Part shown: one piece after another, positions 1 to 9,061 of the stretch
Layout: every line of letters starts with the position of its first letter
How positions within the stretch are numbered: the stretch's first letter is position 1
Notes under the pieces: model-generated
Told to the model about the DNA's origin: nothing
Databases searched by the model: none
What the model saw: the letters and a program-made list of their open reading frames with translations, nothing else
NCBI GenBank assembly: GCA_910588775.1
Contig: CAJURH010000008.1
Span: 1-64,000, forward strand
Length of the DNA stretch: 64,000 bases
Origin: an uncultured Lachnospiraceae bacterium
GTDB lineage: Bacteria; Bacillota; Clostridia; Lachnospirales; Lachnospiraceae
Reading direction: 5' to 3'
Position numbers and translations under genes: made by a program

Positions 1-400
1 GCGCCTGCATATTGTTTCCCAAACCATAGTGAGCCACCGCACTGTAGTAATACCACCTGGCGGTTCTGGGGGAAACCCGCGACAGCACACGAAGCGCTTC
101 CTGGTAACGGCGTTCCCTCACACAATCCGCGGCCTGCTGTAGTCCAGCTTCCTGCTGATAGGAGCCGGAATTCTGTCCTCCATACGAAGCGCCTCCCGAG
201 AAGCCCCCCTCCCGCTCATGCATAATCTGGTCATAGGCTTCCTGCACCTCTTTGAACTTCTCTTCCGCCAGCCCGGCCAACGGATTGTCCACATAAGAAT
301 CGGGATGATATTTTCTGCTCAGTTCCCGATAAGCCCTCTTTATTTCATCGTTGGACGCCTTTGGGGAAACCCCCAGCGTCTCATATGGATTGGTTATCAT
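1..400 (-). CDS. J-domain (DnaJ-like) protein, C-terminus beyond window
   Basis: The first 133 codons are visible; the gene runs off the left edge. Residues 3-60 form a J domain with the HPD motif at residues 32-34, which in this family stimulates the ATPase of an Hsp70 (DnaK). A Gly/Ser-rich linker follows, then helices resembling a tetratricopeptide repeat, so this is not canonical DnaJ (no CxxCxGxG zinc repeats in the visible part). The ATG overlaps the end of the upstream DUF5685 gene by 20 bp, implying co-translation. Seen: J domain and HPD. Inferred: a co-chaperone dedicated to the DUF5685 partner. Confidence 0.85.
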   Translation of the reverse strand, partial: MITNPYETLGVSPKASNDEIKRAYRELSRKYHPDSYVDNPLAGLAEEKFKEVQEAYDQIMHEREGGFSGGASYGGQNSGSYQQEAGLQQAADCVRERRYQEALRVLSRVSPRTARWYYYSAVAHYGLGNNMQA

Positions 401-1247
401 AAATGCCTCCATCTGTTCTCTTGTCATTTATCAGTTTACGGTACTTTACCCAAACGCCCGAATACAAGATATTGCGCAGAATATCCGCTTCCCGCAGACA
501 GGGAAGCTGCTCAAAGGCGCTGCTGCATTCTGAGATCATCATTTCCAGCATCCGCTGGCAGCTCTTTGAAAACGCTTCCGGCCTATTGTCCGACTCCCAG
601 ATTTTCTGCAGCGGATTGTACAGCCCCTTCTTCACATCCTTGGGCAAGTCCTCGAAAGCGTCCAAAATATAAATAAATTTCCCCAGATAGAAACCCATCC
701 GGCGCAGCCTTTCTTCCCACTCATCCTGCCGGAAGACAAAGAGTTCCTCCATCAAGCGTCCAAAACACCCGGCGGCCGCGTCCACGTCCTGAATCTTACG
801 CTGCTCCAGCGCCCGCAAGGCCCTTAACTGACGCTTGAACGCGCCCGCCTGCCTGGGATATTTCGTTTCCAGCTCCCTGGCCTTTCGGTGAAACAGGTGA
901 ACCCCCGTAAGGCCCGGCAGACTTTTCTCATCCTGCCAGTCATCCACAAAGTGATAATATGCCAGTAGCACATTCATATCCGCCCCATAATCGGTCATGG
1001 AATTTCGCAAAACCGGGATTTTTTTCACCGGATGCACCAGGCAGCGGCGGGTAGTCAGCGCAGTCTCTTCCTCATACAGCGAAGTCAGCAAAATCACTGC
1101 GAATGTCATATCATAAGTCAGCGCCATTTGCCCCCGGACGCCATATTCCTCCCGCAGCCGATGACAGAGGCCACAGTAATACCCTTTGTATTGATAATAG
1201 TCCCGGATCTTCATCTCCGGTTTATCAATAACCACATATCCAAACAA
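381..1247 (-). CDS. DUF5685 family protein
   Basis: A protein of about 288 residues of the uncharacterised DUF5685 type. The N-terminus (MFGYVVIDKPEM, then a Tyr-rich stretch and CGLC at residues 25-28) is the recognisable part; a CxxC may bind a metal or form a disulphide. The rest is mostly helical and hydrophobic-aromatic. I start it at TTG 1247, because GGAG lies 7 nt upstream and the family begins MFGY; the reading frame stays open upstream to 1397 without a better ribosome site. The stop lies inside the start of the J-domain gene, a pairing I associate with Lachnospiraceae. Function unknown. Confidence 0.75.
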   Translation of the reverse strand: MFGYVVIDKPEMKIRDYYQYKGYYCGLCHRLREEYGVRGQMALTYDMTFAVILLTSLYEEETALTTRRCLVHPVKKIPVLRNSMTDYGADMNVLLAYYHFVDDWQDEKSLPGLTGVHLFHRKARELETKYPRQAGAFKRQLRALRALEQRKIQDVDAAAGCFGRLMEELFVFRQDEWEERLRRMGFYLGKFIYILDAFEDLPKDVKKGLYNPLQKIWESDNRPEAFSKSCQRMLEMMISECSSAFEQLPCLREADILRNILYSGVWVKYRKLINDKRTDGGIYDNQSI

Positions 1248-1320
1248 TAGTCGCTCCTTCACAAATAAAATTAAACCTTCTGTCCATTCTACCACCACTT
1301 TTTTGCCAGGTAAATATTTT

Positions 1321-1349
1321 TTTCCATTCTTTTGGCTATATGTTATAAT
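1321..1349 (+). promoter_or_regulatory. Candidate sigma70-type promoter for the S-methyltransferase gene
   Basis: TTTCCA (1321-1326) and TATAAT (1344-1349) are separated by 17 nt. The -10 is perfect, the -35 matches 4 of 6. The start codon lies about 45 nt downstream of the expected transcript start. Confidence 0.45.
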
Positions 1350-1400
1350 ATCTTTAAGCATTACTATATGCCAGCTAATTTTGGGAAAGGAAAACAAGAG

Positions 1401-2297
1401 ATGACAAGAGAAGAATTTCAGAAACTGTGTGAGAAAACCGTCTTACTGGACGGCGCCACTGGCTCCAACCTGATAAAGGCAGGTATGCCACAGGGCGCAT
1501 CACCGGAATTATGGGTGTTGGAACATCCGGACGCCATCCACCAGCTACAATCCGCGTATGTAAAAGCAGGCAGCCAGATTATTTACGCGCCAACGTTCGG
1601 CGCCAACCGGATCAGCCTGAACCGCCACGGTCTGGCAGACAGAATCCGTGAACTAAACCTGACTCTGGTTCGTTACGCCAAAGAATCCGCGCAGGATCAG
1701 GCGCTGGTGGCCGGGGACGTGACCACCACAGGCCAACTGATGGAACCTTTGGGCGACCTTACTTATGAAGAAGCGTTTCAGGCTTATCAGGAACAGATCT
1801 CCTTGCTGGCAGAAGCCGGCGCCGATCTAATCGTGGCGGAGACCATGATCCACATTGGGGAAACCTGCGCAGCCCTAAAAGCCGCCCGCTCTGTCTGCAA
1901 CCTGCCCGTTATGTGCTCCATCACGGTAGACGCCAACGGAAATATACTCACCGGAGGCACGATTTCTGAAGCCGCCGCCAAACTGGAAGACTCTGGCGCC
2001 GACGCGGTGGGAATCAACTGTTCCGTGGGTCCCGAACAGTTGAAAAACATTGTCCATGACATCCGCCAGGCTGTATCCATCCCAGTTCTGGCAAAACCAA
2101 ACGCAGGAATGCCTGTGGTCAACGCCGACGGCCAGGCTGTGTATCCGATGGAATCGGAAGTCTTCGCCCAGCATATGAAGACTCTGGCAGCACAAGGAGC
2201 CTCTCTGCTGGGCGGTTGCTGTGGGACTTCACCAGCGTTTATTTCAGCTTTGAAACAAATTCTCTCCCCACTTTCGTCTCCCGAATCTTCTTCCTGA
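1401..2297 (+). CDS. Homocysteine S-methyltransferase family protein (MetH N-domain-like)
   Basis: A stand-alone (beta/alpha)8 homocysteine-methyltransferase domain of 298 residues. The family uses a zinc thiolate to activate homocysteine for methylation. The three zinc-ligand cysteines are visible: Cys207 (GINCS) and Cys273-Cys274 (GGCCG). There is no folate- or cobalamin-binding domain, so the methyl donor is either S-methylmethionine-type or a separate corrinoid/folate partner. The ATG at 1401 follows a purine-rich GGGAAAGG; upstream in-frame ATGs to 1332 lack a ribosome site and overlap the promoter. The 3' end overlaps the convergent ptsI by 59 bp. Confidence 0.85.
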   Translation: MTREEFQKLCEKTVLLDGATGSNLIKAGMPQGASPELWVLEHPDAIHQLQSAYVKAGSQIIYAPTFGANRISLNRHGLADRIRELNLTLVRYAKESAQDQALVAGDVTTTGQLMEPLGDLTYEEAFQAYQEQISLLAEAGADLIVAETMIHIGETCAALKAARSVCNLPVMCSITVDANGNILTGGTISEAAAKLEDSGADAVGINCSVGPEQLKNIVHDIRQAVSIPVLAKPNAGMPVVNADGQAVYPMESEVFAQHMKTLAAQGASLLGGCCGTSPAFISALKQILSPLSSPESSS

Positions 2298-3882
2298 CCG
2301 GAAGAATACAGGCCGGAACCACGGAGAGCATGTCCACGCCAATGCGCAGAAATTCCGCCGTAAGCTCCGTGGCGGCTGCCAGCTCCCCACAGATTCCCAC
2401 CCAGCAGCCCTCCCGGTGACCTTCCCGCACAACCATGCGAATCATCTTCATAATGGCCGGATGGTTTTCTCTATACTGTTCTTTCAACTGGGGATTCTGA
2501 CGGTCCATGGCCAGCGTATACTGGGTCAGATCGTTGGTCCCAATATGAAGGAAATCCAGTTCACGGGCCAACTCGCGAGCCATCAGCACAGCGGCGGGGG
2601 TTTCCGCTACAATCCCCTGCTGAATGTCCTGGAACGGAATCTTCTGGGCGCGCAGGCTTTCTTTCACCTCGCCGACTATTTTCTGAATCTCACGCACTTC
2701 CTCCACCGATGTGACCATTGGATACATGACCGCCAGATTTCCATGGGCGCTGGCCCGGTAAATGGCCCGAAGCTGTTCCTTGAACATCTTCTGGCGCTGT
2801 AAGCACAACCGGACTCCTCTATTCCCCATGGCCGGGTTGATTTCTTCGGGAAGGTTCATATAATCTTCCTTCTTGTCTGTGCCGATATCCAGCGTGCGGA
2901 TGATCACCTGCCGCTCTCCCATGGCCCGCGCCACTTGCTGGTATGTCTGGAACAATTCCTTTTCTGTGGGATAACTCTCCCTCCCCAGATACTGGAATTC
3001 GCTTCGCAAAAGTCCAATGCCCTTTACATCGCTTTCCAAAGCGACGTCCAAGTCCTCCATACTGCCGATATTGGCATACAGACGCACTGGATACCCATCG
3101 GCCGTGATATCTTCTTCGTGCTTTAACGACTGAAGATATTCCCGCTCCTGGCGTTCCTGTTCCCGCCGCTTCTTATATTTCTCCAGAAAAGCTTCATCCG
3201 GGTCTACATACGCTTTCCCCTCATAGCCGTCTATAATGCAGACTCTGCCCTCCCATTTGGCATGAACGGGTATATGAATCAGCGCCGGCACGTTCATAGC
3301 CTTAACCAGAATCGACGTATGGGACAGAGCCGAGCCGCTGCGGGTGAGAATCCCCAGGACTTTACTCTTATCCAGATCCATCACCTCGCTGGGAGACAGC
3401 TTCTCCGCCGCCAGGATCACCGGCTCTTTCGGTGTATACTTCTCTCTGGCCAAACCGCCCAGAATATATATAAGCCTGTCGGCAATTTCCCGGATATCGT
3501 TCATCCGGTTCACCACCGCCTCGTCCTCCAGACTGGCAAAGGTGGAAGTCAACTCATCCCTTGTTGTGGCCACCGCATAGGAAGCCGTTACTTTCTCTGT
3601 GCGAATCATGCTCTCTATGGCGCTGGAAAACCCTGCGTCCGCCAGGACCTGAAGCTGCCTTTTAAATAATAAAACCTCCCGTTCCTGGGTGTTGGCCACA
3701 GCTTTCCTGTACAGCCCGGTCAACTCTTCCACCGCCTGTTCTTTCGCATTTTCATACCGGGACAATTCTCGCTTCACATCCGATATGGCATTTGGATAAC
3801 GGAATTGCCCCTGATCGTAATGATATCGAATCGCGCCAATGGCTATCCCCTGAAAAATAGCCAGACCTTCGTAGATTTCCAT
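2239..3882 (-). CDS. ptsI: PTS Enzyme I (phosphoenolpyruvate-protein phosphotransferase)
   Basis: Cytoplasmic first enzyme of the sugar phosphotransferase system, moving phosphate from PEP to HPr. At 547 residues it is slightly shorter than the usual 570-575. The phospho-histidine is His188 in SALSHTSI (equivalent to the GGxxSHT site, although the usual GG is SG here). The PEP-binding barrel includes RSEFQYLG, MGNRGVR and GTNDLTQY, and the catalytic C-terminal cysteine is Cys498 in VGICGEL. The gene lies 20 bp after potD and looks like the last gene of the pot operon; no HPr gene is nearby. The SG variation next to the active histidine is unusual but the motif is otherwise intact. Confidence 0.9.
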   Translation of the reverse strand: MEIYEGLAIFQGIAIGAIRYHYDQGQFRYPNAISDVKRELSRYENAKEQAVEELTGLYRKAVANTQEREVLLFKRQLQVLADAGFSSAIESMIRTEKVTASYAVATTRDELTSTFASLEDEAVVNRMNDIREIADRLIYILGGLAREKYTPKEPVILAAEKLSPSEVMDLDKSKVLGILTRSGSALSHTSILVKAMNVPALIHIPVHAKWEGRVCIIDGYEGKAYVDPDEAFLEKYKKRREQERQEREYLQSLKHEEDITADGYPVRLYANIGSMEDLDVALESDVKGIGLLRSEFQYLGRESYPTEKELFQTYQQVARAMGERQVIIRTLDIGTDKKEDYMNLPEEINPAMGNRGVRLCLQRQKMFKEQLRAIYRASAHGNLAVMYPMVTSVEEVREIQKIVGEVKESLRAQKIPFQDIQQGIVAETPAAVLMARELARELDFLHIGTNDLTQYTLAMDRQNPQLKEQYRENHPAIMKMIRMVVREGHREGCWVGICGELAAATELTAEFLRIGVDMLSVVPACILPVRKKIRETKVGREFVSKLK

Positions 3883-3902
3883 TTTCTCTCACTCCCAGGT
3901 TT

Positions 3903-4964
3903 TTAATCGCAGGCCGCCCTGAATTCTGTCCAGTTTTTATTATAGGCCGCGTCCGCTTCCTCACTTACATTCTGTATAATCTCCCCTTTGCTCACCGAAT
4001 CCGGCACCGCCAAATCTGAATTTTCCAGAAATTCATCCGACTTAGCATTGGTGGAATAATACCCAATCTCATCAAAACATTTGGCTCCCGTCTCCGGCTG
4101 GAGAATGTAATCCAGGAACTGATGCGCCGCGTCGGCGTCCGGAGCGTTGGACGGAACGAATCCAGCCATAATGCCAAATCCCAGACCTTCTTCTGGATAT
4201 ACAACTTTCAAATCTGGATTCTCCGACAAGACCTTGGTAACCTGTGAAGTGTATAAAAAGGCCACACTTGCTTCCCCGTTTAACAGAGCGTTCTGGGTGT
4301 TGTCATCCTGAATCATGCGCACGTTGGGCGCCAGCGCCTTTAATTTCTCCCCGGCTTCTTCTATCACGGAAGCATCCTCCTCGTTCATGGATTTTCCCAT
4401 GGACAAAAGGGTGATTCCATTGATGACGCGATAATTGGCCGTGAGCGCCACGCTGTCTTTCAGATTCTCGTTCCACAAATCCTCATAGCCCTTTATCTCA
4501 AAATCCACGGCTTCCGGGTCATACACGATAAGCGGAATGCCCGCCCCATAGGGAACGGTGTACTCGTCATTCTCATCGTAAAATTGTCCCTGATACAGAG
4601 GATTGATGTTCTCAAAATTCTTGATCTTGGATTTATCCAGTTTCTGTGCCAGCCCTTCTTCAATCACAGACTCAATAATATAGTCATCAGCGATCACCAA
4701 ATCGTAGTCGCCACCGTCCGCCTGGGCCAGCTTCTCCAGCATGGTTTCGTCGGTGTCAAAATTAGAATAAATCACCTGGATTCCCGTCTCCTCCTCGAAG
4801 GAATCCAACACTTCCTGAGGAAACATACTGTCCCATGTGTACAACACCAGCTCTCTGGAGTCTTCCAACTCTCCCTTCTCCTTACCGCCGCACCCAGAAA
4901 GCAGGCAAGACGCCGCCAGACAGACCGTCAACGTAATTCCCATCCATTTTCTTCTCATTTCCAT
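3903..4964 (-). CDS. potD: PotD-like extracytoplasmic polyamine-type substrate-binding lipoprotein
   Basis: A 353-residue lipoprotein: charged N-terminus, hydrophobic core and lipobox LLSGC with the lipidated Cys25. The mature part is a type-II periplasmic-binding fold starting LVLYTWDSMFP and YSNFDTDETM, typical of PotD/PotF spermidine/putrescine receptors. It should present ligand to PotBC. Its ATG abuts the potC stop, with AGGAGG inside the end of potC. Because two amidohydrolases share the operon, the ligand may be an acylated amine or other N-acyl compound rather than a free polyamine; that is inference. Confidence 0.87.
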   Translation of the reverse strand: MEMRRKWMGITLTVCLAASCLLSGCGGKEKGELEDSRELVLYTWDSMFPQEVLDSFEEETGIQVIYSNFDTDETMLEKLAQADGGDYDLVIADDYIIESVIEEGLAQKLDKSKIKNFENINPLYQGQFYDENDEYTVPYGAGIPLIVYDPEAVDFEIKGYEDLWNENLKDSVALTANYRVINGITLLSMGKSMNEEDASVIEEAGEKLKALAPNVRMIQDDNTQNALLNGEASVAFLYTSQVTKVLSENPDLKVVYPEEGLGFGIMAGFVPSNAPDADAAHQFLDYILQPETGAKCFDEIGYYSTNAKSDEFLENSDLAVPDSVSKGEIIQNVSEEADAAYNKNWTEFRAACD

Positions 4965-5762
4965 TCATACCTCCTTTTTTTTATCAAAAACCCTTACCCG
5001 CCGAATCAGACTATAACCCGCCAACGCCAGCAAAGTGATGGCCAGCATAATGGTGCACAGAGCATTGATTTCCGGCGTAACGCCGAATTTCATCTGGGTA
5101 TATACTTTTACCGGAAGGGTATTAATCTTCGGACCATTGACAAATATGCTGATAACCACATCATCCAAAGACATGGCGAACGCCAGCAAAGATCCAGACA
5201 AAACAGCCGGCGTAACAAGCGGTAACGTAATATCAAAAAAAGTCCGGGCAGGCGATGCGCCCAGATCCATAGCCGCCTCCTCCAGAGCCGGGTCCATGCC
5301 GGCCAACCGCGCTTTCACCATGGTCAGAATATAGGGGACGCAAAAAGCCGTGTGGGCCAGCGCCAGAGTAGCCATGCCAAAGGGCAGACGAAGCACGGCA
5401 AAAAAAGCCATAAAGACCATTCCAAGAATAATCTCCGGAATCATAATCGGAAGGGTTGCGATGTATTCCATGACGCCTTTCGCGCGGGCATTGGCTTTGA
5501 TAAGCCCCATAGCGCCCATGGTTCCGATTACCGCAGCCGCCAGACAACTGATTACCCCCAGCAGCAGACTGTTCTTCAGCGCCTCCGCCATGGATGCGTC
5601 CTGAAAAAGAGCCTGGTACCACTTCAGGGAAAAACCTTTCCACACAGCCGTGGAGCTGGACTCGTTAAAGGAATAAACCGCCACAAAACCAATGGGCAAA
5701 TAAATAAACAGCAAAACAAGCCCCAGATAAATTCCTGAAAGTCTGACTTTATGTTTCCTCAA
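4965..5762 (-). CDS. potC: ABC transporter permease, PotC type
   Basis: Inner-membrane permease of 265 residues with about six hydrophobic segments. The EAA loop that docks on the ATPase is visible as EEAAMDLGASP around residue 165. It overlaps potB by 4 bp and abuts potD, so the three are translated as a unit. Family knowledge: PotB and PotC form the heterodimeric channel of the spermidine/putrescine importer. Confidence 0.88.
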   Translation of the reverse strand: MRKHKVRLSGIYLGLVLLFIYLPIGFVAVYSFNESSSTAVWKGFSLKWYQALFQDASMAEALKNSLLLGVISCLAAAVIGTMGAMGLIKANARAKGVMEYIATLPIMIPEIILGMVFMAFFAVLRLPFGMATLALAHTAFCVPYILTMVKARLAGMDPALEEAAMDLGASPARTFFDITLPLVTPAVLSGSLLAFAMSLDDVVISIFVNGPKINTLPVKVYTQMKFGVTPEINALCTIMLAITLLALAGYSLIRRVRVFDKKKEV

Positions 5763-6613
5763 TACAGTCCCTCCAATTCACTCACATGGGTAATCCGGCG
5801 GTAGAGATAGATAATCAGCGTGGTCAAGATAGTAAGCGCCACCGCCAGAGCCGCCGCAAAAGGCCAGTTGCTTCCCCTGGTCATTTGATCCTGAATCAAG
5901 CTTCCCACTAGAACAATCTTATTTCCCCCAAGAATGTCCGCAATGAAGAAAAGACCCATGGACGGAATAAACGTGAGAATCATGCCCGACAGAAGTCCCG
6001 GCAGCGTCATTTTAAAGGTTACGCTGCAAAAAGCCTGTATCTCGTTGGCGCCCAGATCTCGAGCCGCTTCCACCAGGGACCAGTCCATCTTTTCCGCGCT
6101 GGAATAGACCGATAAAATCATAAAAGGAAGCAGCGTGTAAATCATGCCCAGCAAAACCGCTGGATAACTGTACAGCATCTTCAGCGGCTCCTCGATCAGA
6201 CCCAAGTTCAGCAGAACGCCGTTTAACGCTCCCTTGGTCTGCAAAATAATAATCCAGCCATACAGACGAATCAGACTGTTGACCCAGAAGGGAATCAGTA
6301 AGAGCAACATCAATCTGTTTTTCCACCGGCTGTTTAACCTGGCCATAAAATAACCAAACGGGTATCCCAAAAGCATAATGGACAAAGCGCTGGTAAACGC
6401 CAGCTTTAGGGATTGCCGGAAAGTTTCCAGATACACTGGATCGAAAATCTTCTTATAATTCTCAGCGGTGAAACGCCAGATAACTCCGTATCCTTCCTTG
6501 TTGGAAGCAAAGCTGATGGCCACCATGTAGAGCAGCGGCCCCACCACAAAAAGCAGCGTAAAAACATACAAAGGCGCTAAGGTAAAGGTCCAGCGATTCC
6601 ATTTTCTTCTCAT
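5759..6613 (-). CDS. potB: ABC transporter permease, PotB type
   Basis: Membrane permease of 284 residues, partner of PotC. Six or so transmembrane segments are visible, and the EAA loop reads VEAARDLGANEIQ near residue 185. It overlaps potA by 4 bp upstream and potC by 4 bp downstream. An N-terminal positively charged stretch (RRKWNRW) precedes the first membrane segment. Confidence 0.88.
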   Translation of the reverse strand: MRRKWNRWTFTLAPLYVFTLLFVVGPLLYMVAISFASNKEGYGVIWRFTAENYKKIFDPVYLETFRQSLKLAFTSALSIMLLGYPFGYFMARLNSRWKNRLMLLLLIPFWVNSLIRLYGWIIILQTKGALNGVLLNLGLIEEPLKMLYSYPAVLLGMIYTLLPFMILSVYSSAEKMDWSLVEAARDLGANEIQAFCSVTFKMTLPGLLSGMILTFIPSMGLFFIADILGGNKIVLVGSLIQDQMTRGSNWPFAAALAVALTILTTLIIYLYRRITHVSELEGLY

Positions 6614-7686
6614 GACCCGTCCTCCCGGTCCACCAAAACCCCATCGCCGCTGTCCCAGCAGAAAGTAATCCCCTGGCCCGCCTCCACTTGGGAATCCATG
6701 CCATACCGACTGGATACCAACTGTTTCCCATCCGGCAAGGCAATCACCATCCGAAGCATGCCGGCGGCGAAGGTCTTCTCCACAATTTTCCCTCTCAATC
6801 CGCCCTCACCCTCTTTCGTCAACTGGATATTCTCACTGCGGACAGCCAAAGTCACTGGATCTTTCGCCTTTAACTGGACTCCGTTCAAATCCACCAGCGC
6901 TTTTCCGCCGCAGACATCCACCACAGCCTGGTCGCCGGACACATGGTCCACCTTCCCGGTTATGATATTGGCGTTTCCCACGAAAGTGGCCACATAGCTG
7001 GTTTTGGGATAATTATAAATCTGATTGGGCGTTCCAACCTGTTCGCACACCCCCTCATTCATCACCACAATCCGGTCTGACATGTTAATGGCTTCCTCCT
7101 GATCATGGGTGATGTAGATAAAGGTAATCCCCAACTTTTTCTGCAAACGCTTCAACTCCATCTGCATAGCGCGGCGAAGCTGCAGATCCAAAGCTCCAAG
7201 GGGCTCGTCCAGAAGCAACACCCGCGGATTGTTCACCAATGCCCGGGCAATGGCCACCCTCTGGCGCTGACCGCCGCTTAGCTGAAAAGGTTTCCTCTTC
7301 TCAAAACCCTCCATCTGCACCAAGGACAGCATCTCCTTTACCCGCTCACGTATCTGCTGTCTGGGCGTTTTCTTCAATTTCAATCCATATCCAATGTTAT
7401 CGGCCACATTCATATGGGGAAACAGTGCGTAGTTCTGAAATACCGTGTTCACATCCCTCCGGTTGGGCGCCACATTCGTCACATCCACGCCGTCCAACAA
7501 CACCTTGCCTTCGTCCGGTGATTCCAGCCCGGCTATAATCCGAAGCGTGGTGGTCTTCCCGCAGCCGGAAGCCCCCAAAAGCGTGATAAATTCTCCCCGC
7601 TCTATTTTCAAATCAATGCCTTCCAACACTTCCACGCCCTTAAAATGCTTTTTGATACCGATCAATTCTAATATAATCTCCGCCAT
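6610..7686 (-). CDS. potA: ABC transporter ATPase, PotA type
   Basis: ATPase of 358 residues energising the Pot importer from the cytoplasmic side. Walker A GASGCGKTT is near residue 38, the signature LSGGQRQR near residue 138, and Walker B LLLDEPLGALD near residue 158, followed by the H-loop THDQEEA. A TOBE-type C-terminal domain follows. The gene starts 1 bp after the amidohydrolase stop, placing uptake and hydrolysis genes on one transcript. Confidence 0.92.
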   Translation of the reverse strand: MAEIILELIGIKKHFKGVEVLEGIDLKIERGEFITLLGASGCGKTTTLRIIAGLESPDEGKVLLDGVDVTNVAPNRRDVNTVFQNYALFPHMNVADNIGYGLKLKKTPRQQIRERVKEMLSLVQMEGFEKRKPFQLSGGQRQRVAIARALVNNPRVLLLDEPLGALDLQLRRAMQMELKRLQKKLGITFIYITHDQEEAINMSDRIVVMNEGVCEQVGTPNQIYNYPKTSYVATFVGNANIITGKVDHVSGDQAVVDVCGGKALVDLNGVQLKAKDPVTLAVRSENIQLTKEGEGGLRGKIVEKTFAAGMLRMVIALPDGKQLVSSRYGMDSQVEAGQGITFCWDSGDGVLVDREDGS

Positions 7687-9042
7687 CTATTTCTCCCGTT
7701 TTCGGATAATTTTGCCGCTCCTGGCGTCCATGTATTTCCCATTATCCACCACACATTCCCCGTCCACAATCACATGGAAAATGCCCAGTGGCTTCGCATC
7801 CGGCTTTCCTCTGTGCGGATAGTCCGCCCGGTCGCATACTTCTTCCAGAGAAAAAACCGCCACATCGCCGTCCATGCCAGGCTCTATGCAGCCTTTTCCC
7901 TGGAATCCAAAAAGTTCTGCTGGCAAAAGCGTCGCTTTGCGCACCGCCTCTTCCACCGTCAAAAGCTTCTTTTCCCGCACCATCTTGCGCAGATACCGTG
8001 GAAAAGACCCGGCAATCTGAGGATGTCCTTCCCCTTTTGCATAGCCGCAAGTGTCGCTGGAGGGCATGGCGTAGTCTTTAACCAGACATTCATACACCTC
8101 CCACTCCTGCCCTTCGAAGAAAATCACCGATTCGTGAGGACAGCATTCCTTCATATGAAAGAACAATTCTTCGTCCATCACCCGTCCGGTATAACGGCCA
8201 GTGGCAACCACCATCTGTTCCCATTTCCAGTGGTTGTTGCAGATATTCTCGTATGCAAAAGTAGTCGTGTCAAAATAAGTGGCCCAGTTGGTGTACATGC
8301 CGCTGTCAATATGGATGGAAAGTCCCTGTGCGCGGGCCCGGTCCACCATCCGAAGCGCGTCTTCCACCAGACCTTCACAATACTGATACACAAAATGAGA
8401 AATCAATATATGCGCTTTTGTCTCCTGCGCCACCTTGATAATCTCAAACAGGGAATACAGATCCCCTTCCGTCAAAAGCCGGGTGTGCACCGGACAGATT
8501 CGGTGATATTTGGCCGCAATTTTGGCCAGAGCCGTCACTTCCTCTATCGCGCATCCGGGCACATAGTCAAGCCCGAAGGATATTCCGCAGGCTCCCTGTA
8601 AGAGCGCCTCCTCAGCCAGAACGGCCATCCGGACAATCTGTTCGTCATCCGCTTTCTGATAGGGGTCTTCCACTCCCACCGCCTGCCGCAGATTCCCATG
8701 TCCTACTAACATAGCCTGATGGATTGGAAACCCCTGCCTCTCCTGCTCCTTAAAAAATCGCCCTAAGTCCGCGGGGCTGCATCCGCAATTCCCCCCTACG
8801 GTTGTGGTAACTCCCTGACAAGCTGAAAGCTCTGCTGGATATACAACTCCGTCGATGTGACCGTGCACATCAATAAAACCGGGCGATACGTAACATCCGG
8901 CAGCGTCAATAATTTTCTTTCCCTGCAAAGGCGTCTCAGACAACGCTGCAATCTTTGATCCATTCAAGCCAACATGCAGTTTCCTGCATTTCTTGTTACG
9001 CGTATCGATTACAAGCCCATGATTAATAGCTATCGTAAACAT
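7687..9042 (-). CDS. D-aminoacylase-like metal-dependent amidohydrolase
   Basis: A 451-residue amidohydrolase-superfamily enzyme. The metal-binding HxH (His60, His62) sits in GFIDVHGHIDG, and GVTTTVGGNCGCSP closely resembles N-acyl-D-amino-acid deacylases and dihydroorotase-like enzymes. A late acidic site appears in SSDTCGYAKGEGHP, and the C-terminus shows the usual closing barrel (GCIEPGMDGDVAVF). Expected reaction: hydrolysis of an N-acyl amide. It sits between an M20 hydrolase and an ABC importer, so imported substrate is probably its target. Substrate cannot be told from sequence; a hydantoinase/dihydroorotase-like role is the alternative. Confidence 0.8.
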   Translation of the reverse strand: MFTIAINHGLVIDTRNKKCRKLHVGLNGSKIAALSETPLQGKKIIDAAGCYVSPGFIDVHGHIDGVVYPAELSACQGVTTTVGGNCGCSPADLGRFFKEQERQGFPIHQAMLVGHGNLRQAVGVEDPYQKADDEQIVRMAVLAEEALLQGACGISFGLDYVPGCAIEEVTALAKIAAKYHRICPVHTRLLTEGDLYSLFEIIKVAQETKAHILISHFVYQYCEGLVEDALRMVDRARAQGLSIHIDSGMYTNWATYFDTTTFAYENICNNHWKWEQMVVATGRYTGRVMDEELFFHMKECCPHESVIFFEGQEWEVYECLVKDYAMPSSDTCGYAKGEGHPQIAGSFPRYLRKMVREKKLLTVEEAVRKATLLPAELFGFQGKGCIEPGMDGDVAVFSLEEVCDRADYPHRGKPDAKPLGIFHVIVDGECVVDNGKYMDARSGKIIRKREK

Positions 9043-9061
9043 AGGCGCACTGCCTCTCTTT

